Below, piece after piece: positions 18,466 through 27,605 of a DNA stretch of 64,000 nt (the stretch's first letter is position 1; every line of letters starts with the position of its first letter). The notes below the pieces were generated by a model. It ran no database searches. It was not told where the DNA came from and was given only the letters and a program-made list of their open reading frames with translations. The DNA is taken from positions 3,512,140-3,576,139 of the forward strand of contig NC_011138.3 of NCBI RefSeq assembly GCF_000020585.3, read 5' to 3'. A program made the position numbers and the translations under genes. The DNA is from Alteromonas mediterranea DE (lineage in GTDB: Bacteria > Pseudomonadota > Gammaproteobacteria > Enterobacterales > Alteromonadaceae).

Positions 18466-19662
18466 ATGGCAAAAGATAAATCAGGATATATCATCGCGGC
18501 CGCCTTTATAGGCCCTGGAACAGTAACTACAGCCAGTTTGGCGGGTGCAAACTTTGGTTTTCACCTGGTGTGGGCACTGCTATTTTCCATCTTCGCAACC
18601 ATCGTACTGCAAGACATGGCCGCTCGATTAGGCGTGGCAAGTGGTCAGGGCTTAGCCAGCGCTATGAAAAATATGGCGTATAAACCTTGGCTTAAAAACG
18701 CATTTATTGTGTTAATTGTTAGCGCCATTGGTATTGGAAACGCCGCCTATGAATCAGGAAATTTAACCGGCGCGGCTATTGGCTTAGATGCCTTTATTAG
18801 TATCGGCATAGGTCCATGGGCCAGCATCCTCGGCACAATTGCCATTGTTTTGCTTTGGTCCGGAAGCTACAAATGGATTGAAACCGTGCTTGTTTACCTG
18901 GTATTTATCATGGCGGGCGTGTTTCTGGTTACGCTTTTAGTGGCCAAACCTGACATTGCAGTCATGTTTAGTCAGCTTCTTTCACCGCGCCTCGACGCAG
19001 ACGCCATTACGACAGTACTTGCACTTATTGGCACCACTATTGTTCCTTACAATTTATTTCTACACGCCAGCCTTGTTGCCAAGTCATCTCGGGGCCAGAA
19101 CAAACAGGACGCGGTAGTAGCCTGTCGCAATCAGTCGGCGAAAGCCATAAGCATGGGCGGGCTAATTACACTTATCGTAATGGCAACGGCTATGATGGCG
19201 TTTTTTAATCAAGCCGCCACTATGGATGCCTCGAATATGGGCGAGCAACTTAAGCCTGTACTAGGTGATAAAGCGCAGTGGTTCTTTGCGCTTGGGTTAT
19301 TCGCAGCAGGCCTTACCAGTGCTATCACAGCACCATTGGCCGCAGCTTATGCCGTAACGGGGGCACTGGGGCTGTCTGACGACATGCAAAGCAAGAGCTT
19401 TAAAGCGGTATGGTTTATCATCATCGTGGTAGGCGTAAGTGTGGCAGCGCTGGGCTTTAAGCCCTTACCAGCAATCTTGTTTGCACAAGCTACTAATGCC
19501 CTTTTACTGCCTATTATTGCCATTTTCTTGTTGGTTGTTATGAATAAAAGCACCGCACTAGGCGAATTCAGGAATACGTGGAAGAGTAACCTAGCAGGCT
19601 TTGTTGTAGTGGGTACCGTTATTGGGCTAGGTTTGTATAAGCTCATTGGGGTGTTTAGCTAA
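18466..19662 (+). CDS. Nramp-family metal transporter, atypical motifs
   Basis: Inner-membrane metal-ion transporter of the Nramp fold with about 11 helices in 398 residues. The TM1 motif is GPGTVTTASLAGA where classical MntH has DPGN, and the TM6 motif is VPYNLFLHA where MPHN is usual, so the Asp, Asn and Met that bind Mn2+/Fe2+ in MntH are not all present. The overall fold and the GHxxxxS-like and LxxAGLTSAITAPLAAAYA regions still fit. It may carry a different ion (for example Mg2+) or use a different coordination. The ATG has AAGAG upstream; a complex leader precedes it and a terminator follows. Confidence 0.85.
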   Translation: MAKDKSGYIIAAAFIGPGTVTTASLAGANFGFHLVWALLFSIFATIVLQDMAARLGVASGQGLASAMKNMAYKPWLKNAFIVLIVSAIGIGNAAYESGNLTGAAIGLDAFISIGIGPWASILGTIAIVLLWSGSYKWIETVLVYLVFIMAGVFLVTLLVAKPDIAVMFSQLLSPRLDADAITTVLALIGTTIVPYNLFLHASLVAKSSRGQNKQDAVVACRNQSAKAISMGGLITLIVMATAMMAFFNQAATMDASNMGEQLKPVLGDKAQWFFALGLFAAGLTSAITAPLAAAYAVTGALGLSDDMQSKSFKAVWFIIIVVGVSVAALGFKPLPAILFAQATNALLLPIIAIFLLVVMNKSTALGEFRNTWKSNLAGFVVVGTVIGLGLYKLIGVFS

Positions 19663-19677
19663 CGTCAAGAAAACAAG

Positions 19678-19707
19678 AAAGGGGCAGAGTAATTTAGCCC
19701 CTTTTTT
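19678..19707 (+). terminator. rho-independent terminator of the Nramp gene
   Basis: AAAGGGGC (19678-19685) pairs with GCCCCTTT (19697-19704), followed by T residues to 19707. Confidence 0.85.
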
Positions 19708-19774
19708 GGGTTATCGTCGTGAGTAACCAAGGTAACTGTGAACCCATGTGACCGATAGCCTCGCTGCATATGAG

Positions 19775-19804
19775 AAGGGCCAAAGGCATACTTTGGCCCT
19801 TTTT
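19775..19804. terminator. 11-bp hairpin between convergent genes
   Basis: AAGGGCCAAAG (19775-19785) pairs with CTTTGGCCCTT (19791-19801), loop GCATA, with TTT after it on the plus strand. It lies 42 bp beyond the patB-like stop and may serve both strands. Confidence 0.65.
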
Positions 19805-19845
19805 AACAACGCTCATAAGTTAGAAAAGTACTCTTACCCCTTCTC

Positions 19846-21021
19846 TTAGCTGGCGAGGCGTTGAAGAATGTCTTGGAGCATGGATTTGCTGCAGCCAAAG
19901 TTAATTCTAAAGTGGTCGGCTTTATGGAAATCAATACCTGGAGATGGACCAACGCCCTTCTCTTGTGCCCATTGCTGAACATTTTCTACGCCTAACCCAC
20001 TGGCATCTACCCAAGCTAAAAATGTCGCATCGGCTTTAAGCATACGCAGCCCGTCTATGCTGTTAATAGTGTTAAATACCATGTCTCTATTTTCGCGAAG
20101 GTATGCAATTTGCGCCTGGTGCCAGTCGTCACACTGGGTAAATGCCGCTTCAGTCGCTGCCAGTCCTAGCACAGTAACCCAGGGCACAATGCCCGCCGCC
20201 GCATTAGTAAATGACTGGCGCAGTTGCCTGTTAGGAATAATGGCGAATGACGTGCCCAAGCCTGCAATATTAAAGGTCTTACTTGCAGCCATCAGCGTAA
20301 CGCTATTATCGGCAAGATTGACTTCACGCCCAGCGGGTATGTGCTGTTTGCCCTCTTCAAGAATTAGGTCACAGTGAATTTCATCTGAACAAAGCGTAAC
20401 GTTATTTGCATTACAAATGTCGGCAATGCGATCTAACTCTTCTTTAGAAAGTACCGAACCCACAGGATTCATTGGGTTACACAGAATAAACAGCTTACAT
20501 TTAGGGTCTGCCGCTTCTCGCTCTAGTGCATCAAAATCTAGTGTATAGCGCGCGCCTTCCACTTCGTTAATCGTCTCTGAGCTATCGCCGTTATCATGTT
20601 GAACCACCGTACCAATATCAACGCGCTCTAAGCCGTTTAGTTTAGGTGCAGCTAACAATGGCGGATAATTGGGGGTCTGGATAAGCACCTTATCCCCTGG
20701 CTCGCAGTAAGCCTTGCAGGCGACATTAAAGGCAGGAACTACACCTGGTGTCCACACAAGCCACTCAGGCTCGATTTCCCAATTGTGTTTATCTTTAAGC
20801 CACTTAACTACCGCCTGAATAGCGCCTTCGTGATGCGCGGGCAGTATGTATCCCATATTTCCGTGGTCTACATAGCTTGAGATGGCGTCTAGAATTGGCT
20901 GAGCACAACGAAATTCGGTATCAGCAACCCACGCAGGAATAATGTCTTTTCCTTTGTACTTTTGCCATTTAAACGAGAAGGTATCTTTTCGAGGGGGAGT
21001 ATTATCGAATAACGTGCTCAC
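19846..21021 (-). CDS. MalY/PatB-type aminotransferase, cystathionine beta-lyase
   Basis: Fold-type I PLP enzyme that cleaves C-S bonds in cystathionine or similar cysteine conjugates. The N-terminal PPRKDTFSFKWQKY and IIPAWVADTEF segments are typical of the MalY/PatB group; the cofactor region shows CNPMNPVG and SDEIHCDL, and the Schiff-base Lys lies in AASKTFNIAGL. 391 residues, as expected. The start is a GTG at 21021 with AGGATG before it. Single gene, minus strand. Confidence 0.9.
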   Translation of the reverse strand: MSTLFDNTPPRKDTFSFKWQKYKGKDIIPAWVADTEFRCAQPILDAISSYVDHGNMGYILPAHHEGAIQAVVKWLKDKHNWEIEPEWLVWTPGVVPAFNVACKAYCEPGDKVLIQTPNYPPLLAAPKLNGLERVDIGTVVQHDNGDSSETINEVEGARYTLDFDALEREAADPKCKLFILCNPMNPVGSVLSKEELDRIADICNANNVTLCSDEIHCDLILEEGKQHIPAGREVNLADNSVTLMAASKTFNIAGLGTSFAIIPNRQLRQSFTNAAAGIVPWVTVLGLAATEAAFTQCDDWHQAQIAYLRENRDMVFNTINSIDGLRMLKADATFLAWVDASGLGVENVQQWAQEKGVGPSPGIDFHKADHFRINFGCSKSMLQDILQRLAS

Positions 21022-21162
21022 TTTACATCCTGTTGCATAAAAACTTGTGGCACCAGTGTAGAAGTTTCCTGCGCTATAAACTAGGGGGAGTACGGTGAAT
21101 TAACACAATTTTGCTATATCGAATTGAACTTAAATAGAGGCGAATCCATGTACCTCGTATAA

Positions 21163-21540
21163 CTAACTCGCTTGTGATACTGCATCTTTGGACTTTTGAA
21201 TTAACTCATCCATATTTAAAGGTTTAGCTAAAAATCCGGTCACTTGCAATTTACGGGCTTCCATCACTAATTCCTTATTAGGGTCTGCGGTAATGAGTAA
21301 AAAGGGCACGTCTAAGCCATACGCTTGACAAGTTTTTAATAAGCTTAACCCGTCATAGTCAGGCATTACCTGGTCGCTAATGATAAGGCTTATGGAATCT
21401 GTCGTTTGTTGGAGTAAAAAGTCTCTAGCGAACTTGCTGCGGGTAAACGGGTACACGGTAGCATCTAACTGCGTTTCCAACGCATCGGTGATAAGGTCGA
21501 GTGTAATAGGGTCATCTTCAACTACAGCTACTGAAAACAC
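21163..21540 (-). CDS. stand-alone response regulator receiver protein
   Basis: CheY-like single receiver domain of 125 residues. The acidic pocket VVEDDPIT, the phospho-acceptor Asp in LIISDQVMPDYDG, the Thr/Ser switch in LLITAD and the Lys in LAKPLN are all present, so it should be phosphorylatable. It has no output domain. The start is a GTG at 21540 with AAGGGG upstream. No kinase is adjacent; the partner must be elsewhere, possibly a hybrid kinase or c-di-GMP protein. Confidence 0.88.
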   Translation of the reverse strand: MFSVAVVEDDPITLDLITDALETQLDATVYPFTRSKFARDFLLQQTTDSISLIISDQVMPDYDGLSLLKTCQAYGLDVPFLLITADPNKELVMEARKLQVTGFLAKPLNMDELIQKSKDAVSQAS

Positions 21541-21721
21541 GTTTTTCCCCTTAAAAGTTAGTAGTTATTCACTATCATACAACGACTTAGATAATGAATT
21601 AAATCAATTGAACTTGCAGATGTAAGCATAGAAGTCATACGAGAGTTTGACCACTAACCTTTGGTCGATATTTGGGCCGTTGTGGCCGTATATAGCCCTA
21701 AATGCGAAATAGTAGCTCAAC

Positions 21722-21749
21722 AAAAAATGCCAGCATAAGCTGGCATTTT
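21722..21749 (-). terminator. rho-independent terminator of typA
   Basis: AAAATGCCAGC (21724-21734) pairs with GCTGGCATTTT (21739-21749), loop ATAA. On the minus strand the stem is followed by a T-run. Confidence 0.85.
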
Positions 21750-21777
21750 AAAATGATATTTTTTGTCTTGTTTTATA

Positions 21778-23610
21778 TTAAGACTTAGGCGCTCGTGACG
21801 CGCGCTTACGCTCGTTTTCAGTAAGAAGCTTCTTACGAATACGGATAGACTCAGGCGTAACTTCTACTAGTTCGTCATCGTCGATGAACTCAAGCGCTTG
21901 TTCAAGTGACATCTTGATTGGTGGAACTAGAGTTTGCGCTTCATCAGTACCCGATGCACGAACGTTCGTTAGCTGCTTACCTTTAAGTGCATTTACGGTA
22001 AGGTCGTTATCACGGCTGTGAATACCGATAACCATACCTTCGTAAACTTCTACACCGTGACCGATAAATAGGCGACCACGCTCTTGAAGGTTAAACAAGG
22101 CGTTGGTTAGTGCTTTACCGTTTGCGTTAGCAATTAGAACACCGTTCTTACGCTTACCAATGATACCGCCTTTGTACGGTCCGTAGTGATCGAACGTGTG
22201 GTAAAGCAGACCAGAACCCGACGTCATTGTCATGAATTCAGTTTGGAAACCAATTAGGCCGCGGCTTGGAATAACGAAGTCGATACGTACACGACCTTTG
22301 CCATCTGGAGACATGTCTGTCATTTCAGCTTTGCGAAGGCCAAGCTGTTCCATGATAGAGCCTTGGTGCTGCTCTTCACAGTCGATAGTCAGTGTTTCGT
22401 ACGGCTCCTGCGTTTCGCCATCAACTTCTTTAAGGATTACTTCTGGACGAGATACAGCAAGTTCATAACCTTCACGACGCATATTCTCGATAAGAATACC
22501 TAAGTGAAGCTCACCACGACCAGACACGCGGAATTTATCAGGATCTGGCATTTCTTCTACGCGAAGCGCAACGTTGTGTACTAGCTCGTCTTTAAGACGC
22601 TCAAGAATGTTACGTGAAGTTACGTATTTACCTTCTTTACCAGCAAATGGTGAGGTGTTTACTTGGAACGTCATGGTTACGGTAGGCTCATCAACCGTTA
22701 GTGGCGGAAGCGCTTCTACAGTGTTCACATCACAAATCGTGTCGGAGATCTTAAGTTCGCCTAGACCTGTAATGGCAATAATGTCACCCGCGTGAGCAGA
22801 TTCAACTTCGTGGCGAGCTAGACCAAGATAACCGTAAACTAGACCAACTTTACCATTGCGTTTTTCACCTTCAGCAGTCACCACGGTTACTTGCTGGTTA
22901 GGCTTAACAGACCCACGCTTAACACGACCAACACCGATTACGCCAACGTATGAGTTGTAATCAAGTTGAGAAATCTGCATTTGGAAAGGACCGTCGATGT
23001 CTGCATCTGGAGCAGAAACTTGTTCAACGATGGTTTCAAATAACGCCGTCATATCTTCTTTTGGCTCATCAGCGTCATGTGACGCCCAACCGTTAAGCGC
23101 TGAAGCGTATACAACTTGGAAATCAAGCTGCTCGTCCGTTGCACCTAAGTTGTCGAACAGGTCGAACACTTGGTCCATAACCCAGTCAGGACGTGCGCCT
23201 GGCTTATCAATTTTGTTGATAACAACAATAGGCTTAAGGCCTTGAGCAAACGCTTTTTGAGTTACAAAACGGGTTTGAGGCATTGGACCTTCTTGTGCAT
23301 CTACAAGTAGAAGTACAGAGTCGGCCATTGACATAACGCGCTCTACTTCACCACCGAAGTCAGCGTGTCCTGGAGTATCTACAATGTTGATACGGTAGTC
23401 GTTCCAGTTAATCGCTGTGTTCTTAGCTAGGATGGTAATGCCACGTTCTTTCTCGATGTCATTCGAGTCCATTACGCGCTCTTCTTGCTCGCCTCGTGAT
23501 TCAAGGGTGCCAGACTGCTGTAACAGTTTGTCTACCAAGGTGGTTTTACCGTGGTCAACGTGGGCGATGATTGCGATATTACGCAATTTACTAATATCAG
23601 TGGTATTCAT
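21778..23610 (-). CDS. typA: ribosome-binding translational GTPase TypA/BipA
   Basis: EF-G-like GTPase that acts on the ribosome, important at low temperature and in stress and 50S assembly. G-domain motifs are AHVDHGKTT (G1), the switch region [18 protein letters not shown] (G3) and NKIDKPGA (G4), followed by the EF-Tu domain 2, the EF-G C-like domain and the TypA-specific C-terminal domain ([22 protein letters not shown]). 610 residues, the standard size. It is monocistronic, divergent from glnA across 458 bp. Confidence 0.98.
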   Translation of the reverse strand: MNTTDISKLRNIAIIAHVDHGKTTLVDKLLQQSGTLESRGEQEERVMDSNDIEKERGITILAKNTAINWNDYRINIVDTPGHADFGGEVERVMSMADSVLLLVDAQEGPMPQTRFVTQKAFAQGLKPIVVINKIDKPGARPDWVMDQVFDLFDNLGATDEQLDFQVVYASALNGWASHDADEPKEDMTALFETIVEQVSAPDADIDGPFQMQISQLDYNSYVGVIGVGRVKRGSVKPNQQVTVVTAEGEKRNGKVGLVYGYLGLARHEVESAHAGDIIAITGLGELKISDTICDVNTVEALPPLTVDEPTVTMTFQVNTSPFAGKEGKYVTSRNILERLKDELVHNVALRVEEMPDPDKFRVSGRGELHLGILIENMRREGYELAVSRPEVILKEVDGETQEPYETLTIDCEEQHQGSIMEQLGLRKAEMTDMSPDGKGRVRIDFVIPSRGLIGFQTEFMTMTSGSGLLYHTFDHYGPYKGGIIGKRKNGVLIANANGKALTNALFNLQERGRLFIGHGVEVYEGMVIGIHSRDNDLTVNALKGKQLTNVRASGTDEAQTLVPPIKMSLEQALEFIDDDELVEVTPESIRIRKKLLTENERKRASRAPKS

Positions 23611-23812
23611 GCTTATATAGAGCCTGTGTAAATCGATGCCAACTTAATTCGGGAATCGAATAAGTCTGCATTAGATTTGTTGCAAAAAAATGCAGATAGA
23701 AAAATTTGCGCGGATTGTACAGAAAAACCACGACGTTTGCGCATCTTTTTTTAATTAGAAGCAAGTTTTATCACTTTAACCCACCCAGTTTAAAAAACGA
23801 CCACCTCTATTG

Positions 23813-23835
23813 CACCGAATTGATCAGATTCGGTG
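23813..23835. repeat. 8-bp inverted repeat
   Basis: CACCGAAT (23813-23820) and ATTCGGTG (23828-23835) are exact inverted copies with a 7-bp spacer. Function unknown; it could be a regulator site for typA or a distal site for glnA. Confidence 0.4.
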
Positions 23836-23907
23836 GTGATGTGCTACAAACTAATCTAGGCTAAATGACGTACAAACCAGTACAAAGCACCAAAAAGAAG
23901 CATGATT

Positions 23908-23924
23908 GCACATTTTTGGTGCAT
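23908..23924. promoter_or_regulatory. NtrC-binding site upstream of glnA
   Basis: TGCACATTTTTGGTGCA matches the NtrC consensus TGCACCANNNTGGTGCA with two changes. Its centre is about 96 bp before the predicted start of transcription, a normal enhancer distance. The right arm also pairs with GCACCAAAAA at 23887-23896, possibly a second half-site. Confidence 0.7.
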
Positions 23925-23985
23925 AAACTATCAAAAGGAAGTGATATATGCCTGTCTATGCCGCTGAAATCGGCATGCATATAGA

Positions 23986-24001
23986 TGGCATGATAATCGC
24001 T
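23986..24001 (+). promoter_or_regulatory. sigma-54 (-24/-12) promoter of glnA
   Basis: TGGCATG-ATAA-TCGCT resembles TGGCACG-N4-TTGCW, with the GG and GC dinucleotides exactly spaced. With the NtrC box upstream and glnA downstream this is the expected nitrogen-regulated promoter. Confidence 0.65.
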
Positions 24002-24068
24002 TTCACTTTTTCCACTGTTGGAGTGAAGCTGATCATTCCGCATTTTTACATTAAACCTGGAGGACACG

Positions 24069-25478
24069 ATGTCAGTAGATAAGGCATTAGAGCTGATTAA
24101 AGAAAGTGAAGCGAAGTTTGTAGATTTACGTTTTACCGATACTAAAGGTAAAGAACAACACGTATCTATCCCTGCGAGCGTTGTTGATGAAGAGTTTTTC
24201 GAAGAAGGTAAAATGTTCGACGGTTCTTCAATCGCTGGCTGGAAAGGCATCAACGAATCAGACATGGTTCTTCTTCCAGACGCAGACAGCTGCGTTGTAG
24301 ACCCTTTCGCAGAAGAGACTCAGGTAAACATTCGCTGTGACATCGTTGAGCCTTCAACAATGGAAGGTTACGAGCGTGACCCACGTTCTGTTGCACGTCG
24401 CGCAGAAGAGTACTTGAAATCAACAGGTATCGGCGACACATGTTTCTTCGGCCCAGAGCCAGAATTTTTCCTTTTCGACGATGTTCGCTTCCACACTGAC
24501 ATGGCAGGCTCGTTCTACAAGATCGATTCATCAGAAGCCAAGTGGAACTCAGGTGAAGAGTTTGAAGGCGGTAACATGGCGCACCGTCCAGGCGTTAAAG
24601 GCGGTTACTTCCCAGTACCACCAGTAGACTCTGCACACGACATTCGTGCTGCTATGTGTATGGTAATGGAAGAAATGGGCCTTGTGATTGAAGCTCACCA
24701 CCACGAAGTAGCCACAGCGGGTCAAAACGAAATTGCTTGCGAATTCAACACGCTAGTTAAAAAAGCGGATGAAATTCAAGTTTATAAGTATGTTGTGCAC
24801 AACGTAGCACACGCATACGGCCAAACTGCGACCTTCATGCCTAAGCCACTTGTTGGTGATAACGGTTCTGGTATGCACTGCCACCAGTCTATCTCTAAAG
24901 ATGGCGTAAACATCTTTGCGGGTGACAAGTACGCTGGTCTTTCTGAAGAAGCACTTTACTACATTGGCGGTATTATTAAGCACGCACGTGCAATCAACGC
25001 CTTTGCTAACGCTTCAACTAACTCATACAAGCGTCTAGTTCCTGGGTTCGAAGCGCCGGTAATGCTTGCATACTCTGCACGTAACCGCTCTGCGTCAATT
25101 CGTATCCCTCACGTAACGAGCGATAAAGCACGTCGTATCGAAGTACGTTTCCCTGACCCAACAGCTAACCCTTACCTTGCGTTCTCAGCAATGCTAATGG
25201 CTGGCCTTGACGGTATTAAGAACAAGATCCACCCTGGCGATGCGATGGATAAAGACTTGTACGACCTACCAGCAGAAGAAGCGGCTGAAATTCCAACTGT
25301 TGCAAGCTCGCTAGAAATGGCACTTGAAGCACTTGATAACGACCGTGACTTCCTTAAAGCGGGTGGCGTTATGACTGACGACATGATTGATGCATACATC
25401 GACCTTAAGTCTGAAGAAGTCACTAAACTTAACATGACAACTCACCCTGTTGAGTTCGACATGTACTACAGCTTGTAA
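24069..25478 (+). CDS. glnA: glutamine synthetase type I
   Basis: ATP-dependent ligation of ammonia to glutamate, the main ammonium assimilation step; a cytosolic dodecamer. The 469 residues include the N-terminal beta-grasp, the [12 protein letters not shown] signature, the metal-binding GPEPEFFLF, the ATP-site [10 protein letters not shown] and the [18 protein letters not shown] segment. Tyr398 in [11 protein letters not shown] is the adenylylation site expected for a GlnE-controlled enzyme. GGAGG lies upstream of the ATG. Expression is probably driven by the NtrC/sigma-54 promoter described upstream; its regulators ntrB and ntrC lie downstream. Confidence 0.99.
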   Translation: MSVDKALELIKESEAKFVDLRFTDTKGKEQHVSIPASVVDEEFFEEGKMFDGSSIAGWKGINESDMVLLPDADSCVVDPFAEETQVNIRCDIVEPSTMEGYERDPRSVARRAEEYLKSTGIGDTCFFGPEPEFFLFDDVRFHTDMAGSFYKIDSSEAKWNSGEEFEGGNMAHRPGVKGGYFPVPPVDSAHDIRAAMCMVMEEMGLVIEAHHHEVATAGQNEIACEFNTLVKKADEIQVYKYVVHNVAHAYGQTATFMPKPLVGDNGSGMHCHQSISKDGVNIFAGDKYAGLSEEALYYIGGIIKHARAINAFANASTNSYKRLVPGFEAPVMLAYSARNRSASIRIPHVTSDKARRIEVRFPDPTANPYLAFSAMLMAGLDGIKNKIHPGDAMDKDLYDLPAEEAAEIPTVASSLEMALEALDNDRDFLKAGGVMTDDMIDAYIDLKSEEVTKLNMTTHPVEFDMYYSL

Positions 25479-25504
25479 TTACACCCTGTATAGCAACTTA
25501 TACT

Positions 25505-25528
25505 AAAGCCCGCTTTGCGGGCTTTTTT
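25505..25528 (+). terminator. rho-independent terminator of glnA
   Basis: AAAGCCCGC (25505-25513) pairs with GCGGGCTTT (25517-25525), loop TTT, with T residues to 25528. Confidence 0.92.
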
Positions 25529-25761
25529 ATGGCTGCTAGTTATCAACCACGTTTTCGAGCCTGTTATTTACTCAACATTTTGCTGCACTATAAGATCAAT
25601 TAACTGTATCAGCGCCTACGTAATTTACTTCTGCGTGCAGTAGCTATTGCACTCTAAGCTTGTTCACACTATGTTAGTTACTAGCCCACTGTCGTCATGC
25701 TTAAGGCCTTCAGTGGAAATAAGGCTAAAACTTATGACTATCGCGAACAGGTAAACCACAC

Positions 25762-26388
25762 GTGCGAAATAAAACGGGAAAGATATTCTTCATATTATTG
25801 CTATTAACCTCGGGCAATTTACCGTTTAACGTTTATTCTGCAGCGCAAAACCAAGCCAATGACCAACAAGCGTCAGAACGACCCGATGACGAAATGAATA
25901 CCAGCGATTCCGCGACACCGTCAAACGCGCCACCAAAAATCTACAAAGTGGTGGATGAGAACGGCGTTATTACCTTTACCGATAAACCTCAGCCAAACGC
26001 AGAGCCCCTATCATTTGATGGTCAAACACAGAATGTTGTAAAGGCAGCAAAGGTTACACCTCCCCCGCCTGCGCCCCAGAAAGCCCCTAAGCCGAAGTAT
26101 AAGGTGGTAATAAAAAATCCGGCCCCCGAAGCGACCATCCGCAACAACCTAGGTGATCTCACCATTTCAGCGGCTCAAACTGGTGCACCTAAAGCCCCAA
26201 TTTACCGATTAATTTTTGACGACGCCCCAATAGCTAGCAACAGTTCTGGCATTTTTAAGCTATCCGGTATCCATCGTGGGGCACATACTTATAAAGTTGA
26301 ACTAACTAACAATACGGGCAAGACTCTTGCATCGTCTCCAGTACAAACCCTGTACCTTCATCAGGCATCAGCGTTAATTAATAACTAA
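25762..26388 (+). CDS. DUF4124-domain exported protein
   Basis: Function unknown. A signal peptide (FILLLLTSGNLPFNVYSA) is followed by a polar linker, the DUF4124 signature IYKVVDENGVITFTDKPQ (about residues 52-70), a Pro/Lys-rich segment and a C-terminal Ig-like beta domain (GIHRGAHTYKVELTNNTG). 208 residues. It begins with GTG and has a weak ribosome site. Genes of this type are often found between glnA and ntrB in marine gammaproteobacteria, but a role in nitrogen control has not been shown. A periplasmic location is inferred. Confidence 0.75.
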   Translation: MRNKTGKIFFILLLLTSGNLPFNVYSAAQNQANDQQASERPDDEMNTSDSATPSNAPPKIYKVVDENGVITFTDKPQPNAEPLSFDGQTQNVVKAAKVTPPPPAPQKAPKPKYKVVIKNPAPEATIRNNLGDLTISAAQTGAPKAPIYRLIFDDAPIASNSSGIFKLSGIHRGAHTYKVELTNNTGKTLASSPVQTLYLHQASALINN

Positions 26389-26486
26389 TAGCGTGCAATC
26401 ACTGCTTTGTAAGCGCACCACAGAGGTTCAGTAACAATAATTCATTGACCTCTTTCATTCGCGCAACGCATCAATGCAAGCTACAA

Positions 26487-26503
26487 TGCACAATAATGGT
26501 GCA
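26487..26503. promoter_or_regulatory. NtrC-binding site upstream of ntrB
   Basis: TGCACAATAATGGTGCA differs from the NtrC consensus TGCACCANNNTGGTGCA at one position. It ends 16 bp before the ntrB start, where NtrC would block a local promoter, as at glnLp in E. coli. The site also argues for the ATG at 26520 as the true start. Confidence 0.7.
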
Positions 26504-26519
26504 AAGGAGACGAGCTCGG

Positions 26520-27605
26520 ATGCATTCAACCGAGTTAGAGACACAACAGCTAATTAATAGCCTTAATACCGCGTTAGTGATGGTGGATAATAAGCTGACT
26601 ATTGTTTACGCCAACCATGCTGGCGAAGCCTTGTTTGAAACGGGCTTAAAGCAACTTATCGGGCACCCTCTTCAAGATTTTTTTCTGCCAGGCACAATAG
26701 AAACAACGCGCCTAAAAGCCGCAATAAGAAAAGGCGAAGACTTTACAGAAAATGAAATTAAATTAGCGTTCAGAGATAATCGCTATGTATCTGCCGACCT
26801 CACGGTGACGAACTTACATTTCGAAGACGGGCCTAGACTGCTTTTTGAAGTTAAAAAAATTGACCAACAAAAGCGTATCTCACGGGAAAACCTACAAAAT
26901 GCACAGCATTATGCTGCTCGAGAGCTAGTGCGAGGACTGGCTCATGAAATTAAAAATCCGTTAGGCGGAATTCGTGGTGCAGCCCAGCTGTTAGAAAAAG
27001 AGCTATCAGAAGAGCATAAAGAATTTACCCGCATGATCATTGAGCAGTCTGATCGTTTGCGCAATTTGGTGGACCGTTTATTAGGGCCAAATTCACTTCC
27101 TAGATTTGAAGAAAGCAATGTGCATCAAGCGTTAGAGAAAATACGTAGCTTGATGCGCTTTGATTCAGACAACCCGATTACTATTGTGCGCGATTACGAC
27201 CCGAGTATCCCCCCATTATTGCTTGATCCAGACATGATTCAACAGGCGGTACTCAACATTGTTCGCAACAGTGTACAGGCGCTAAACGAAAGTCAAACAC
27301 CACATCCAGAAATTAGGTTGGTTACACGTATTGAGCGCCAAATGACAATTCAAACCAAACGGTATGCACTTGTCGCGAAAATAAAAATTATTGATAACGG
27401 CCCAGGTATACCTCCCGAAATAAAAGACACGCTTTTCTACCCCATGGTCACAAGTAAACAAAATGGCTCTGGGCTGGGTTTGTCTATTTCTCAAACCCTT
27501 ATTAACCACCACGGCGGCAAAATAGATGTAGACAGCTACCCTGGTCACACTGAGTTCGTAATTTATCTACCAATAGATCGTAAGGAGACAGACGATGACG
27601 AATGA
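26520..27605 (+). CDS. ntrB: nitrogen regulation sensor kinase NtrB (GlnL)
   Basis: Cytosolic histidine kinase/phosphatase that phosphorylates NtrC when PII signals nitrogen shortage. An N-terminal PAS domain (about residues 8-115, with TIVYANHAGEALF) is followed by the H-box LVRGLAHEIKNPLGG (His142), the N-box VLNIVRNSVQAL, the G1 box DNGPGIPPEI and the G2 box NGSGLGLSIS. 361 residues from this ATG, near the 349 of E. coli. Earlier in-frame starts would place the NtrC box inside the gene. AAGGAG lies ten bases upstream. It overlaps ntrC by 11 bp. Confidence 0.95.
   Translation: MHSTELETQQLINSLNTALVMVDNKLTIVYANHAGEALFETGLKQLIGHPLQDFFLPGTIETTRLKAAIRKGEDFTENEIKLAFRDNRYVSADLTVTNLHFEDGPRLLFEVKKIDQQKRISRENLQNAQHYAARELVRGLAHEIKNPLGGIRGAAQLLEKELSEEHKEFTRMIIEQSDRLRNLVDRLLGPNSLPRFEESNVHQALEKIRSLMRFDSDNPITIVRDYDPSIPPLLLDPDMIQQAVLNIVRNSVQALNESQTPHPEIRLVTRIERQMTIQTKRYALVAKIKIIDNGPGIPPEIKDTLFYPMVTSKQNGSGLGLSISQTLINHHGGKIDVDSYPGHTEFVIYLPIDRKETDDDE

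Larger units (their letters stand above)
23611..24068. other. typA-glnA divergent regulatory region
   Basis: 458 bp without a gene. It holds an 8-bp inverted repeat (23813-23835), an NtrC box (23908-23924) inside a larger repeat (23887-23922) and a sigma-54-type promoter (23986-24001). A minus-strand open frame at 23861-24265 runs through these sites and into glnA and is not called. Confidence 0.6.

Noticed and set aside
21778..23610. Several plus-strand open frames of 67-82 residues inside typA
   Set aside because: They are antisense shadows of a highly conserved gene, with no ribosome site and Ser-rich translations typical of reverse reading.
23861..24265. Minus-strand open frame of 134 residues over the glnA promoter
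   Set aside because: It runs through the NtrC box and sigma-54 promoter into glnA and looks like a chance frame.
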